A stretch of 64,000 bases of DNA from Halosimplex salinum (lineage in GTDB: Archaea > Halobacteriota > Halobacteria > Halobacteriales > Haloarculaceae): assembly GCF_003730195.1 (NCBI RefSeq), contig NZ_QWGG01000015.1, positions 1 to 64,000 of the forward strand, given 5' to 3'. This document shows positions 7,442 through 17,062 of this stretch, piece by piece; the first letter of the stretch is position 1, and every line of letters starts with the position of its first letter. The notes below the pieces were generated by a model. The model was not told the origin of the DNA and made no database searches. It saw nothing but the letters and a program-made list of their open reading frames with translations. A program made the translations under genes and the position numbers.

Positions 7442-8404
7442 TCACACCCAGTCGAGGTCGGGGTCGATCCGGTCGGGCGGCGTCTCGCCGTCGAGCGCGG
7501 CCCGGACGTTGACCGCGACCGTCTCGACGAGGTCGGCGCGGGCCTCTTCGGAGTACCAGGCGGCGTGGGGCGTCAGGGTCGCGTCGTCGCGGTCGAACAG
7601 CGGCGAGTCCTCCGGGGGCTCCCGGGCGAACACGTCGAGTCCAGCGCCCGCGACCGCCCCCGCTTCGAGTGCGTCGGCCAGCGCGGCCTCGTCCACGACG
7701 CCGCCGCGACCAGTGTTGACGACGACGGCGCGGTCGGGCAGTCGTTCGAACGCGTCCCCGTCGACCATGTGCCGGGTCTCCTCGGTCAGCGGCGCGTTGA
7801 TCGACAGCAGGTCGGTCCGACCCAGCAGTTCCTCGTACTCGACCGCCTCGACGCCGTCCTCTGCCATCTCCTCGGCGTCGACGTAGGGGTCGTAGGCCAC
7901 GTACGCCAGGTCGAACCCGCTCGTCTGCTCGCGGACGCGGCGCGCGATCGGACCGTAGGAGAGAAACCCCATCGTGAGGCCGGAGAGACGGTGCGTCTCC
8001 CCGCCGACGCGCCAGTCCCACCCGCCGGCCTTCACGTCGGTGTCGTAGAGCCCCAGTTTCCGCAGGCAGGCCAGCAGCAGCGACACGGTGTGGGTGGCCA
8101 CCTCGTCGGTGCAGTACTCGGGGACGTTCGTGACGGCGACGCCGCGTTCGGCCGCGGCGCCCACGTCGACTCTGTCGATGCCGACGCCGGCGCGCGCGAC
8201 GATTTCGAGGTCGGGACAGGCCGCCAGCACGTCGGCGGTGACCGGCGTGGACACGTCGACGACCAGCCCCGCCGCACCGCTCGCGGCTTCGCGCACCGCT
8301 CGCTCGGTGTCCGTCTCGGCGACGGTGACGGTCACGTCCGCACCGAGCCTGTCGGCCAGTGCCTCGGCGTCGATCATCGGATCGTCGCTCACGACAACGT
8401 CCAT
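7442..8404 (-). CDS. D-2-hydroxyacid dehydrogenase, C-terminal-binding-protein (CtBP) type
   Basis: A 320-residue NAD-linked dehydrogenase of the phosphoglycerate-dehydrogenase superfamily. The substrate-domain loop VARAGVGIDRVDV, the catalytic Arg segment NTGRGGVVDEAAL, the Glu segment DVFAREPPEDSPLF and the His segment TPHAAWYSEEA are all present; the HAAWYSE form is characteristic of CtBP-like members. The nucleotide-binding loop reads GFLSYGPIAR, with Ser where the first Gly of GxGxxG is normal. The natural substrate cannot be inferred. It converges with hsp20 and is divergent from the AGE epimerase gene. Confidence 0.88.
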   Translation of the reverse strand: MDVVVSDDPMIDAEALADRLGADVTVTVAETDTERAVREAASGAAGLVVDVSTPVTADVLAACPDLEIVARAGVGIDRVDVGAAAERGVAVTNVPEYCTDEVATHTVSLLLACLRKLGLYDTDVKAGGWDWRVGGETHRLSGLTMGFLSYGPIARRVREQTSGFDLAYVAYDPYVDAEEMAEDGVEAVEYEELLGRTDLLSINAPLTEETRHMVDGDAFERLPDRAVVVNTGRGGVVDEAALADALEAGAVAGAGLDVFAREPPEDSPLFDRDDATLTPHAAWYSEEARADLVETVAVNVRAALDGETPPDRIDPDLDWV

Positions 8405-8567
8405 GGGGGGTCTCGGGACCGGTCGGGGATAAATGCGAACGCCGGTTCTCACCCGACGGGCAGCCGGCCGATTGCACCGGCGTCGTCGCCGCCAGCGGTT
8501 GACTGTGGCAAACAGCGGCCGTAGCGACTCACGAGCGTTGAAGTACCGGCCGGGTGAACGCCGAGTC

Positions 8568-9842
8568 ATGACACGCGACGCCGACTCGCTCGCCGAGGAG
8601 TACCTGCCGCGACTGAAGGAGAACCTGCGCGAGACGGTGATCGACTTCTGGTACCCCCGTGCCATCGACAGCGACCACGGCGGCTTCATCACCAGCTACG
8701 ACGCCGACGGCGAGTTCGCGGGCAACGACCGCAAGATGATCGTCACGCAGGCGCGGATGGTGTGGTTCTCCGCCCGGCTGTACCGCGCCGGCTACGGCGA
8801 CGAACTGCTCGACGCCGCCGAGCGCGGCTTCGACTTCCTCACCGAGGAGATGCGCGACCACGAGCACGGCGGCTACTACTGGGAGGTCGAGCGCGACGGC
8901 ACCGTGACGAAGCCGAACAAGCACATGTACGGCCAGTCGTTCGTCCTCTACGGGCTCTCGGAGTACTACCGCGCCAGCGACGACGAGGCCGCCCGCGAGG
9001 CCGCCGTCGACCTCTTCGAACTGTTCGAGGCGGAAGCGTACGACGACGAGAACGGGGGGTACGTCGAGTACTTCGAACCGGACTGGACGCCCATCACCGA
9101 CGGCGGCACCTACCTCGACAACATCGAGCCCGACTGGTCGCCCAAAGAGGAGGTCGACGCCGAACTCGACCCGACGACGAAGCTGATGAACACCCACCTC
9201 CACCTGATGGAGGCGTTCACTACCTTCTACGAGGCCACCGGGCACGACCTGGGCGGCAAGCGGCTCTCCGAGCTTCTCACGATCAACACCAACACCGTCG
9301 TCCGAAAGGGGCTGGGCGCCTGTACCGACAAGTACGCCCCAGACTGGCGACCCCTGCTCGACGACGAGGCGTACCGCATCGTCTCCTACGGCCACGACGT
9401 GGAGAACGTCTGGCTGACGATGGACGCGGCCGACGCGCTGGACTCCTCGCTCAACTACTACCGCGACCTCTACGAGACGCTGTGGGACTACTCGCTCGAA
9501 TACGGCTACGACGACGAGCACGGCGGGTTCTACTTCTACGGCCCGTTCGAGGAACCCGCCTCGAGTCGCATCAAGGCGTGGTGGGTGCAGGCCGAGGCGC
9601 TGACGAGCGCGCTCCGCATGTACGAACTCACCGACGACGACGAGTACGCCGACGTGTTCGCCGAGACCTACGAGTTTATCGACGAGTACCACGTCGACAG
9701 GGAGGTCGGCGAGTGGCACTCCGGGGTCACCGAGGATCTGGAACCCGTCGGCCGCAAGGGCGCGATGTACAAGGGCGCCTACCACAACGGCCGCGCCCTG
9801 CTGGAGTGTATCGAGGCGCTGGAGCGACTGCGGGACGCCTGA
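8568..9842 (+). CDS. AGE-family (N-acylglucosamine 2-epimerase / cellobiose epimerase-like) sugar epimerase
   Basis: A 424-residue protein with the (alpha/alpha)6-barrel signature of the AGE family: repeated GGY/GGF hairpins (SDHGGFITSY, HEHGGYYWEV, DENGGYVEYF, DEHGGFYFYG), KMIVTQARMVWFSA early, HMYGQSFVLYGLSEYY, and KAWWVQAEAL with GAYHNGRALLE near the end. These hold the sugar-binding aromatic residues and conserved His. Members epimerise or isomerise the reducing-end sugar; which sugar is not decidable. I start at ATG 8568 (MTRDADSLAEEYLPRL); the frame extends upstream but with Arg-rich, non-family sequence. Confidence 0.88.
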   Translation: MTRDADSLAEEYLPRLKENLRETVIDFWYPRAIDSDHGGFITSYDADGEFAGNDRKMIVTQARMVWFSARLYRAGYGDELLDAAERGFDFLTEEMRDHEHGGYYWEVERDGTVTKPNKHMYGQSFVLYGLSEYYRASDDEAAREAAVDLFELFEAEAYDDENGGYVEYFEPDWTPITDGGTYLDNIEPDWSPKEEVDAELDPTTKLMNTHLHLMEAFTTFYEATGHDLGGKRLSELLTINTNTVVRKGLGACTDKYAPDWRPLLDDEAYRIVSYGHDVENVWLTMDAADALDSSLNYYRDLYETLWDYSLEYGYDDEHGGFYFYGPFEEPASSRIKAWWVQAEALTSALRMYELTDDDEYADVFAETYEFIDEYHVDREVGEWHSGVTEDLEPVGRKGAMYKGAYHNGRALLECIEALERLRDA

Positions 9843-9940
9843 CGACTGCGTGAGGCCGGCCGCTCCACGGCCGGGGCGGCCGGTCGCCTCGCGGCTCGGG
9901 CGACGAAATTGTTTTGTCAGTCCGCTCGCAGATTCGCGGT

Positions 9941-10285
9941 ATGAACGTCCGGGTGCTGGTCGCGGCGGTGGCCGTCGTCGTCGCCACGGCGGTGGGCGCC
10001 GTGGTCGCCGTCGCGTCCTTCCTCGGACTCCTCCCGCGGTTCGGCCCGACACTGTTCCAGAAGGTGATCCTCCACGGCTACGGCGGCGGCCTGTTCCTGC
10101 TGGCGCTCGGATACGCGGGCTATCGGTGGCCGGCCCGGACGATGCGGCTGGCGGCCGCGACGAACTTCCGCGAGCCGGTCCGGTCGCCCGGGAGCGGCCG
10201 CGAGTGGCTGTTTCGAGTCGTCAGCGTCTGCTCGTTCGGTCTCGGGATCTTTCTGCTCGTGTGGACGACCGCACAGTGGGTGTGA
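9941..10285 (+). CDS. Small integral membrane protein, unknown function
   Basis: A 114-residue protein with three predicted membrane helices: VLVAAVAVVVATAVGAVVA at the N-terminus, GGGLFLLALGYAGYRW in the middle, and VVSVCSFGLGIFLLVWTT at the C-terminus. I recognise no family. ATG 9941 is favoured because an AT-rich element (GAAATTGTTTTG, about 9904-9916) lies the expected 27 bases upstream. It stands alone between the epimerase and the convergent HEPN gene. Confidence 0.65.
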   Translation: MNVRVLVAAVAVVVATAVGAVVAVASFLGLLPRFGPTLFQKVILHGYGGGLFLLALGYAGYRWPARTMRLAAATNFREPVRSPGSGREWLFRVVSVCSFGLGIFLLVWTTAQWV

Positions 10286-10294
10286 AGGTCGATA

Positions 10295-10672
10295 CTACTC
10301 TGTGAGGCGCTCCATCGTTTCGACGAACGGCTCGGTCTCGGCCAGCAACGCGTCGACGTCCTCGTCGACCTGCGCGTATCCGTACTCTGCCTGTTTTCGG
10401 AGCGTGGAGAGGTCGTTCAGAAAGCGGCCACGGTCACGGTCCGCGTCGCCCGCCGCAACCACTTCGGATCCGAACAGAGAGAGCACACCGCCGTAGGACT
10501 CCGGTTCGTGCCCCCGGTCGTACAGCACCGCCTGCGCGGCGTGGAAACACGCGTAGTAGAGCCGATTCACGACGACAGCGTCCGACAGATCGGCTTCGCG
10601 AGCACCGCTCGCATCGTCGAGCGCCTGTCTGGCCTGTCTGAGTTGATTCTCGACTGCGTCGGCGTCAGACAT
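10295..10672 (-). CDS. HEPN-domain protein (toxin of MNT/HEPN pair)
   Basis: A 125-residue all-helical HEPN protein. The R-x6-H motif of the RNase site is seen in [15 protein letters not shown], in the third helix region. Its start overlaps the MNT gene by eight bases (an ATG three codons upstream, 10681, is an alternative). In characterised pairs HEPN is an RNase toxin that the MNT nucleotidyltransferase silences by AMP transfer onto a Tyr near the R-x4-6-H motif; two Tyr lie inside this motif. The assignment of toxin and antitoxin is from family knowledge, not shown here. Confidence 0.88.
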   Translation of the reverse strand: MSDADAVENQLRQARQALDDASGAREADLSDAVVVNRLYYACFHAAQAVLYDRGHEPESYGGVLSLFGSEVVAAGDADRDRGRFLNDLSTLRKQAEYGYAQVDEDVDALLAETEPFVETMERLTE

Positions 10673-11021
10673 ACGATTCACCGTCGCGGACCACGCGCCG
10701 GACGAAGGGTCGGTCGCGTCGCCGTTCGAACTCCTGTCGGGAGAGGACGTGTACCTCGACCACGGGTCCGAATTCGAGCATCACGTCGTACGCGACCTCA
10801 CGGAGTCGTTCTTCGACGGCCGTGCGGTCGGCCTCGTCCGCGACTACGGCGAGGAAGTCCACGTCGCTGGACCGCCCTGACGCGTCACCGCGAACGGTCG
10901 ATCCGAAAAGGAGGAGCCGCTCGACCCCGTCGACGCGCTCCTCGATCCGTCGGGCGAACGCTGTCGCCGCCCGTCTATGGGACCGGCCGTCCCCATCCAC
11001 CGTCGGCTTCCGCCGGCTCAT
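10665..11021 (-). CDS. MNT minimal nucleotidyltransferase (antitoxin of MNT/HEPN pair)
   Basis: A 118-residue nucleotidyltransferase-fold protein. The active-site signature is [20 protein letters not shown] followed by FLAVV, and a third acidic residue lies in PVVEVHVLS. Spacing between GS and DxD is 11 residues, one longer than the common form. It is the upstream gene of the pair and overlaps HEPN, so both proteins come from one message. I use ATG 11021 ([12 protein letters not shown]); a longer frame reaches 11147. It is divergent from gcvPA with about 170 bases between start codons. Confidence 0.88.
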   Translation of the reverse strand: MSRRKPTVDGDGRSHRRAATAFARRIEERVDGVERLLLFGSTVRGDASGRSSDVDFLAVVADEADRTAVEERLREVAYDVMLEFGPVVEVHVLSRQEFERRRDRPFVRRVVRDGESYV

Positions 11022-11190
11022 ATCCGAGGATACGAATCCGTCTGTGATCCGTTTTCTGCTGTCGCACCTCGGTCCGGAACTCGCACTCCCCGACAGCCAC
11101 CGAAACGGGAGGCTCATGTGCGAGCGTCCGATAGGGTCGGCCATCACTCCCGACGGGGAGGCTATCAGCTATGACACGCGAGGGACACTC

Positions 11191-12522
11191 ATGACACGGC
11201 GGACGCGGGGCAGTCCGTACGCGCCACAGGACGCGGCCGACACCGAGGCGATGCTCGCGGCCGTGGGCGCCGACAGCGAGGAAGACCTGTTCGACATCCC
11301 CGAGTCGGTGCGCTTCGACGGCGCGTTCGACATCGACGCGCGGAGCGAGCGCGCGGTCCGACGCCAGGTCGAGCGCACGCTCGGGCGCAACGACGACCTG
11401 ACCGAGTTCATGGGCCGGGGCCACTACGACCACTACGTCCCGGCGCTGGTCGACGACCTGTCCAGCCGCCAGGAGTTTCTCACCTCCTACACGCAGTACC
11501 AGCCGGAGGTCGCACAGGGGTTCCTGCAGGCGCTCTTCGAGTACCAGTCGATGCTGGTCGAGCTGACGGGGCTGGGCGTCGCGAACTGCTCGATGTACGA
11601 CGCCGCGTCGGCGCTCGGCGAGGCCGCGACGCTGTCCCAGCGCGTCCGCTCGGTGTCGGGCGACCGCATCCTCGTCCCCGACCAGTTGCGCGACGGCAAG
11701 CGCGAGGTGCTCGAACAGTACGCCGCGGGCCCGGACCTGCGAGTCGAGAGCTATCCGACGGCGGCGGGGACCGTCGACGTGGACGGCCTCGCGGCGGCCC
11801 TCGACGACGACGCCGCGATGGTGTACGCGGAGAATCCCACGGTGTGCGGCGCCGTCGAGGAGTCCCTCGACGCAGTGGGCGAACTGGCCGACGACCACGA
11901 CGCACTGTTCGTCCTCGGGTCGGACCCGGTCGCGCTGGCGCTGCTGGAGCGGCCGGCGGACGTCGGCGCCGACGTGGTCGTCGGCGAGGCGAGCGCGCTC
12001 GGTGTCGGCAGCGCCTACGGGATGGGCATGGGTATCTTCGCGACGCGCGAGGAGTACCTCCGGCAGGTTCCCGGCCGGCTCGTGGGCGTCAGCGGCGACG
12101 CCACGGGTCGGCGGGCGTTCACGCTGACGCTCCAGACGCGCGAACAGCACATTCGGAAGGAGCGGGCGACGAGCAACATCTGCACGAACCAGGCGTGGGT
12201 GGCGCTTCGAACCGCGATCCACGTCGCGACGCTCGGCCCGGACGGTCTCGTGGACCTCGCCGAGGACTGCGTTCGGCTGGCCGCGGACCTCGCCGACCGC
12301 CTCGACGACGTCTCGGGGGTCATTGCGCCGGTCCACGACCGCTATCACTTCCGGGAGTTCCAGGCGAAGACGGACCAGCCCGCGGCGGCGGTCGCGAGCG
12401 ACCTGGAGGCGGAGGGGTTCGCCGTCCACGTCGTCGGCGACCACCGCATCCAGGTCTGCGTGACGGACGCGAACGAGCCCGAGATGGACCGCTTCGTCGA
12501 CGCTGTCGCGGAGGTGGCCTGA
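11191..12522 (+). CDS. gcvPA: Glycine dehydrogenase (decarboxylating) subunit 1
   Basis: A 443-residue P-protein alpha subunit of the glycine cleavage system. It begins with the family's GSPYAP segment and continues [37 protein letters not shown] and [15 protein letters not shown], all hallmark stretches of the non-catalytic-Lys half. Together with GcvPB it decarboxylates glycine and passes the aminomethyl group to lipoyl GcvH. The stop is followed one base later by the gcvPB ATG. gcvT and gcvH are not in this window. An ATG at 11171 is out of frame and rejected. Confidence 0.95.
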   Translation: MTRRTRGSPYAPQDAADTEAMLAAVGADSEEDLFDIPESVRFDGAFDIDARSERAVRRQVERTLGRNDDLTEFMGRGHYDHYVPALVDDLSSRQEFLTSYTQYQPEVAQGFLQALFEYQSMLVELTGLGVANCSMYDAASALGEAATLSQRVRSVSGDRILVPDQLRDGKREVLEQYAAGPDLRVESYPTAAGTVDVDGLAAALDDDAAMVYAENPTVCGAVEESLDAVGELADDHDALFVLGSDPVALALLERPADVGADVVVGEASALGVGSAYGMGMGIFATREEYLRQVPGRLVGVSGDATGRRAFTLTLQTREQHIRKERATSNICTNQAWVALRTAIHVATLGPDGLVDLAEDCVRLAADLADRLDDVSGVIAPVHDRYHFREFQAKTDQPAAAVASDLEAEGFAVHVVGDHRIQVCVTDANEPEMDRFVDAVAEVA

Positions 12523-12523
12523 G

Positions 12524-14011
12524 ATGACCGACGGATCGGCGGACGGTGGAGATTCCCTCGACGCCGACGAACACGCCCCCGAGGCGGGGACGCTGTACGA
12601 CCAGGCACGCTGGACGGACGACGGGGAGTACGAACCGCTGCTCTCCGAGAAGGACGCGACCGAAGTGGCGATCGGCGAGGACTCGCCGCTGCCGGACGAC
12701 CTGACGCGAGACTCGCTGGAGCTGCCCGGGCTGGCCGAACCCGAACTGGCGCGCCACTACACCAGACTGTCGCAGATGAACTACGGGGTCGACAGCGGGC
12801 CGTTCCCGCTGGGGTCGTGTACGATGAAGTACAACCCGAAGTTCACCGAGCAGGCGGCGGCCGACCCGAACGCGGCGGTCCATCCCGACCGCTCGGCCGG
12901 GAGCGTTCAGGGGACGCTGGAGGTGCAGGCACAACTGCAGGACTACCTCGGGCGCATCGGCGGGATGGACGCGGTGACGCTCCAGCCGCCGGCGGGCGCG
13001 GCGGGCGAGTTCACGGGCATCCGGATCGCCAGCGCCTACCACGAGGCCAACGGCGAGGACCGCTCGGAAGTCATCATCCCGGACAGCGCACACGGGACGA
13101 ACTTCGCGACGGCGGCGATGGCGGGCTTCGACGTGGTCGAGCTCCCGAGCGCCGAGGACGGCCGCGTCGACCTCGAGGCACTGGAGGCGGCCGTCGGCGA
13201 CGACACCGCGGCGCTGATGCTCACGAACCCGAACACGCTCGGCCTGTTCGAGCGCGACATCGAGGAGATCGCCGCGCTCGTCCACGACGCGGGCGGGCTG
13301 CTGTACTACGACGGCGCGAACCTGAACGCCCTGCTCGGCCGGGCGCGACCGGGCGACATGGGCTTCGACGTGATGCACTACAACGTCCACAAGACGTTCG
13401 CGACGCCCCACGGCGGGGGCGGCCCCGGCGCGGGACCGGTCGGCGTCGTCGAGGAGCTCGCACCGTTCCTCCCGACGCCACACGTCAGGGAACAGCCCGA
13501 CGGCAGTGGCTACGAGCGGTACGAACCAGACCAGTCCATCGGCAAGGTCCACGGCTTCTCGGGCAACTGGCTCGTGCTGGTGCGGGCCTGGGCGTACATC
13601 GCTCGGCTCGGCGACGAGGGGCTCGCGGACGCGAGCGCGAAGGCGGTGCTGAACGCGAACTACCTCGCCGAGCGGATCGACTACGAGGTGCCGTACGGAC
13701 CGTTCCACCACGAGTTCGTCGCGAGCGCGGGCGACCAGGACGCGGCCGACGCGGCCAAACGGATGCTCGACTACGGCGTCCACCCGCCGACGACGAAGTG
13801 GCCCGAGATCGTCGACGAGGCGCTGATGACCGAGCCCACGGAGGCCGAGACCCGCGGCTCGCTCGACGACCTCGCTGCGGCGTTCAACGCCGTCTCGGCC
13901 GAGGACGACGCGACGCTGGAGGCGGCGCCCGAGCGGACGGCCGCCCGTCGGATCGACCAGGTGAGCGCCGCCCGGGAGCCTCGCCTCTCCTGGCAGGCGC
14001 TCGACGACTGA
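12524..14011 (+). CDS. gcvPB: Glycine dehydrogenase (decarboxylating) subunit 2
   Basis: A 495-residue P-protein beta subunit. Pyridoxal phosphate would be held by Lys290 in NVHKTFATPHGGGGPGAGP, with PDSAHGTNFATAAMAGF and YYDGANLNALLG building the cofactor site; GSCTMKYNPK near residue 100 is also conserved. It acts as a heterotetramer with GcvPA, one base upstream, so the two are co-transcribed. Length and motifs are normal. A 60-base gap separates it from the kinase gene, which has its own TATA element. Confidence 0.96.
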   Translation: MTDGSADGGDSLDADEHAPEAGTLYDQARWTDDGEYEPLLSEKDATEVAIGEDSPLPDDLTRDSLELPGLAEPELARHYTRLSQMNYGVDSGPFPLGSCTMKYNPKFTEQAAADPNAAVHPDRSAGSVQGTLEVQAQLQDYLGRIGGMDAVTLQPPAGAAGEFTGIRIASAYHEANGEDRSEVIIPDSAHGTNFATAAMAGFDVVELPSAEDGRVDLEALEAAVGDDTAALMLTNPNTLGLFERDIEEIAALVHDAGGLLYYDGANLNALLGRARPGDMGFDVMHYNVHKTFATPHGGGGPGAGPVGVVEELAPFLPTPHVREQPDGSGYERYEPDQSIGKVHGFSGNWLVLVRAWAYIARLGDEGLADASAKAVLNANYLAERIDYEVPYGPFHHEFVASAGDQDAADAAKRMLDYGVHPPTTKWPEIVDEALMTEPTEAETRGSLDDLAAAFNAVSAEDDATLEAAPERTAARRIDQVSAAREPRLSWQALDD

Positions 14012-14046
14012 GTCGCGATTCAGTTTCGATAATCGGAGGGAAGTCG

Positions 14047-14055
14047 CTAAATATC
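14047..14055 (+). promoter_or_regulatory. TATA element of the PAS histidine kinase gene
   Basis: CTAAATATC is centred 27 bases before ATG 14078, the spacing of a leaderless haloarchaeal gene. This favours ATG 14078 over a TTG at 14069. Confidence 0.5.
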
Positions 14056-14077
14056 AGGATTCGTTCGGTTGGCCTAC

Positions 14078-16738
14078 ATGGGACGGAGGGTTCTCGCTGT
14101 CGGTCCGGCGGGGGGACGCGGGTGGACGGACGAACTCGACGCGGACGGGTGGGTGGTCGACGCGGTCGGTTCGACGAGAGGGGCGCTGTCGGTGCTGGCG
14201 ACGAGCGACGTCGACTGCGTGGTCGTCGAGCACTGCGACGCGGTGGACGGGCTCGACGTCGTCACCGGCGTCCGCGAGTTCGGGTACCGCGAACCGGTAC
14301 TCCTCGTCTCGGAGCGGCCCGACGGGAAACTCGCGGCGGCGGCCACGCGGCTCGGAGTCACGGAGTACTACCCCCGTGAGGCGGCGGACGAATCGCTACC
14401 GGACCGCGTGCAGGCCCAGATCTCCGGCGGCGGCCCGGCGCCGGCGGAAACGGCGCCCTCGGACACTGCGAGCGCGCGTCACGGCGAACCGGACGAGTCG
14501 TCGTCGACCGCGGGCGCCCGGGACACGGTCAGGGCGCTGGACGCGGTCGACGACGGGCTGTACGTCCTCGACAGGCAGGGGCACTTCGTCGTCGTCAACG
14601 ACTCGCTGGCCGAGATGACCGGGTACGAGGTCGACGACCTCGTCGGCGAACACGTCTCGGCTATCACGACGGAAGCGGCGTCCGACGACGTCTTCCCTGA
14701 GATTCGTCGCGTGATCCGGGGCGAGACGGAGTCGACGACGGTGACGACGACGATCGCTCCGGCGGACGGCGACACGTTCCCCGCCGAAGACCGCGTGACG
14801 GCGGTCACCGAGGACGGCGAGGTGGTCGGCGTCGCGGGCGTCATCCGAGACATCACGGACCGGAAGGAACGCGAGCGCGAACTCCGCGAGGCCCGGGAGC
14901 GGTTCGCCGAACTGCTCGACACGTCGCGGGGGCTGCTGGGCGCGCATAGCCGCGAACGCATCGCCGAGATCGTCGTCGCCGCCGTCGAAGACGCGCTCGG
15001 ATACGACCTGAACGTGGTTCGCCTCTACGACCCGGAGACGGAGACACTACGACCGGTCGCGGGCTCCGACGAGGGCACGTTCACCGCGTCGGGACGGCCC
15101 GTGTACGCTCCCGGCGAGGGCGGACCGGGCATCGCGTTCGAGACCGGAGCGGCCCGTCACAATCCGACGGACATCGACGTGGCGGACGAGGACCTGCCCC
15201 CGGATATCGCCGAGACGCTGTACGTCCCACTCGGCGACCAGGGGACGATCAGTATCGGTGCGACCGAATCGGGGGCCTTCGACGAGCAGGACCGGTCGCT
15301 GGCGGCGATCCTGGCCTCGAACGCGGCGGTGGCGCTCGACCGCGTCGACTACGAGGACGAACTCGTCCAGTACCGGACGGTGCTGGAGAACGTCCAGGAC
15401 ATGGTGTACGTCGCCGACGAGACGGGTCGGTTCTCGCTGGTGACCGAACCGCTGGCGACGTGGCTCGGCCGCGAGCGCGCCGCGCTCGTCGGCGCGCCGG
15501 TGGCCTCGGTGCTCGGAGACGAGTCGGCGCTGTCGGCGGCCGTCGAGGGGGTCAGAGACGGCGGCGTAACCAGCAGGACGGTGGAGACGACGTTCGAGCG
15601 CGAGGACGGTGACCCCCTCCCCGGCGAGGTCGAGGTGTCGCTGCTCCCGGCCGACGAGGGGTTCGCCGGGACCGTCGGCGTCGTCCGCGACCGGAGCGAA
15701 CTCCTCGAGACGCGCGAGCGACTGGAGAGCCAGCGCGACCGCTTCACCTACCTCTTCGACAACCTCCCGGACGCGGTCGTCGAGGCGTCACACGAGGACG
15801 GGAGGCCGATCGTCAGGTCCGTCAACGACGCGTTCACGGACGTGTTCGGGTACGAGGCGGCGGCGATCGCGGGGGAATCGATCGACGAGTTCGTCCTGCC
15901 GGCCGACGAGCGCGAGAACGGTGGCGAACTCAACCGACTGGCCGCGGCCGGCGACGTCGTCCAGCGGGAGGTCCGCCGGGAGACCGCCGACGGGTACCGC
16001 GACTTCCTCTTTCGCGGGATCCCGTACGATACGGAGAACGACGGCACGCGGAGCTTCGGCATCTACACCGACATCTCCGAACAGAAGGAACGCGAGCGTC
16101 GCCTCCAGGTGCTCAACCGCGTCCTCCGGCACAACCTCAGAAACGACCTCAACGTGGTCCTCGGGTACGCCGAGATGATCGCCGACCGCGTCGAGGACGA
16201 GCGCGTCGACGAGTGGACGGAGACGCTCGTCGAGACGGCCTCGGAGGTCGCCTCGCTCAGCGACCGCGCGCGCTCGCTCGACCGCACGATGCGCGAGGGG
16301 TCGCTTCGCGACCGAACCGTCGGGCTCGCTGGCGTGATCGACAGCGTCGTGGCGGAGTACCGCCGCGAACACGCCGACGCGCAGATCGAGACCGACGTCG
16401 ACGACCTGACGGTCGTCGGCGACGGCCGGATCGAACTCGCGCTCTCGGAGCCCCTCGAGAACAGCGTCGAGTACGGCGGCGACCGGATCCGCGTCGAGAC
16501 CCACCGCGAAGCGGGACGGGTCGACGTCCGCGTCGCGGACGACGGCCCCGGCATCCCCGAGACGGAGCGCGAGGCCGTCGACGAGTCGAGCGAGATCACC
16601 CAGCTCGAACACGGCAGCGGCCTCGGCCTCTGGATCGTCCGCTGGGTGTGTGACTCCTGCGGCGGTCGCCTGCGCTTCGAGGAGAGCGACCTGGGCGGGA
16701 CGGCGGTCGTCCTCTCGCTGACTCCGGCCGACGAGTGA
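14078..16738 (+). CDS. Multi-domain PAS/GAF sensor histidine kinase
   Basis: An 886-residue soluble kinase with no clear membrane segment, so it likely senses a cytoplasmic cue. Order: receiver-like domain (about 1-110), PAS (150-270, ending in IRDITDRKERE), GAF (285-430), PAS (435-560), PAS (565-680, ending in YTDISEQKERER), then the transfer helix with phospho-accepting His685 in VLRHNLRNDLNVVLGYAEMI and a HATPase domain (ENSVEY, VADDGPGIPETE, HGSGLGLWIV). The receiver-like part lacks an Asp at the usual acceptor position (VVVEHCDAVDG), so it is probably not phosphorylated. No partner response regulator is adjacent; such orphans are common in haloarchaea. Confidence 0.92.
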   Translation: MGRRVLAVGPAGGRGWTDELDADGWVVDAVGSTRGALSVLATSDVDCVVVEHCDAVDGLDVVTGVREFGYREPVLLVSERPDGKLAAAATRLGVTEYYPREAADESLPDRVQAQISGGGPAPAETAPSDTASARHGEPDESSSTAGARDTVRALDAVDDGLYVLDRQGHFVVVNDSLAEMTGYEVDDLVGEHVSAITTEAASDDVFPEIRRVIRGETESTTVTTTIAPADGDTFPAEDRVTAVTEDGEVVGVAGVIRDITDRKERERELREARERFAELLDTSRGLLGAHSRERIAEIVVAAVEDALGYDLNVVRLYDPETETLRPVAGSDEGTFTASGRPVYAPGEGGPGIAFETGAARHNPTDIDVADEDLPPDIAETLYVPLGDQGTISIGATESGAFDEQDRSLAAILASNAAVALDRVDYEDELVQYRTVLENVQDMVYVADETGRFSLVTEPLATWLGRERAALVGAPVASVLGDESALSAAVEGVRDGGVTSRTVETTFEREDGDPLPGEVEVSLLPADEGFAGTVGVVRDRSELLETRERLESQRDRFTYLFDNLPDAVVEASHEDGRPIVRSVNDAFTDVFGYEAAAIAGESIDEFVLPADERENGGELNRLAAAGDVVQREVRRETADGYRDFLFRGIPYDTENDGTRSFGIYTDISEQKERERRLQVLNRVLRHNLRNDLNVVLGYAEMIADRVEDERVDEWTETLVETASEVASLSDRARSLDRTMREGSLRDRTVGLAGVIDSVVAEYRREHADAQIETDVDDLTVVGDGRIELALSEPLENSVEYGGDRIRVETHREAGRVDVRVADDGPGIPETEREAVDESSEITQLEHGSGLGLWIVRWVCDSCGGRLRFEESDLGGTAVVLSLTPADE

Positions 16739-16794
16739 GCGGCGCGGCTGGCCGGTCGACCGCTCGGAAAACGGTGTGAGTCGCGACGGCGCCG

Positions 16795-16968
16795 TTACAC
16801 GGAGGCCGCGCTCGTGTCGACGGTCCCGTCGATGCGGACGAACCCGTAGTCGCACTCGGGGCAGTGCCACTTGACCTTCGTGCCGATGTGGACTTTCATG
16901 CTCGCCGCCTGGTAGAACTCGCGTTCGGTCTCACAGGACGGACACTCGTGTTCCATGACCTCGCTCAT
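16795..16968 (-). CDS. 57-residue zinc-ribbon protein
   Basis: A short gene with two knuckles, ECPSCE at residues 8-13 and HCPECD at 35-40, forming a zinc ribbon with HIGTKVKW between. The residue pattern and codon use are clearly coding. Haloarchaea carry many such one-domain zinc proteins, several of which matter for motility or biofilm, but the role of this one is unknown. ATG 16968 gives MSEVMEHECPSC; a downstream ATG (MEHECP) is possible. It converges with the kinase gene. Confidence 0.8.
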   Translation of the reverse strand: MSEVMEHECPSCETEREFYQAASMKVHIGTKVKWHCPECDYGFVRIDGTVDTSAASV

Positions 16969-17062
16969 ACACTCGCCTTCAGCACGGCGGTAATTTAACG
17001 TGCTGATCCTCGCCGCGGCGTTCGGATCCGGAGTTAAGTCACTGGCCCCCCGAGCGGGGTGT

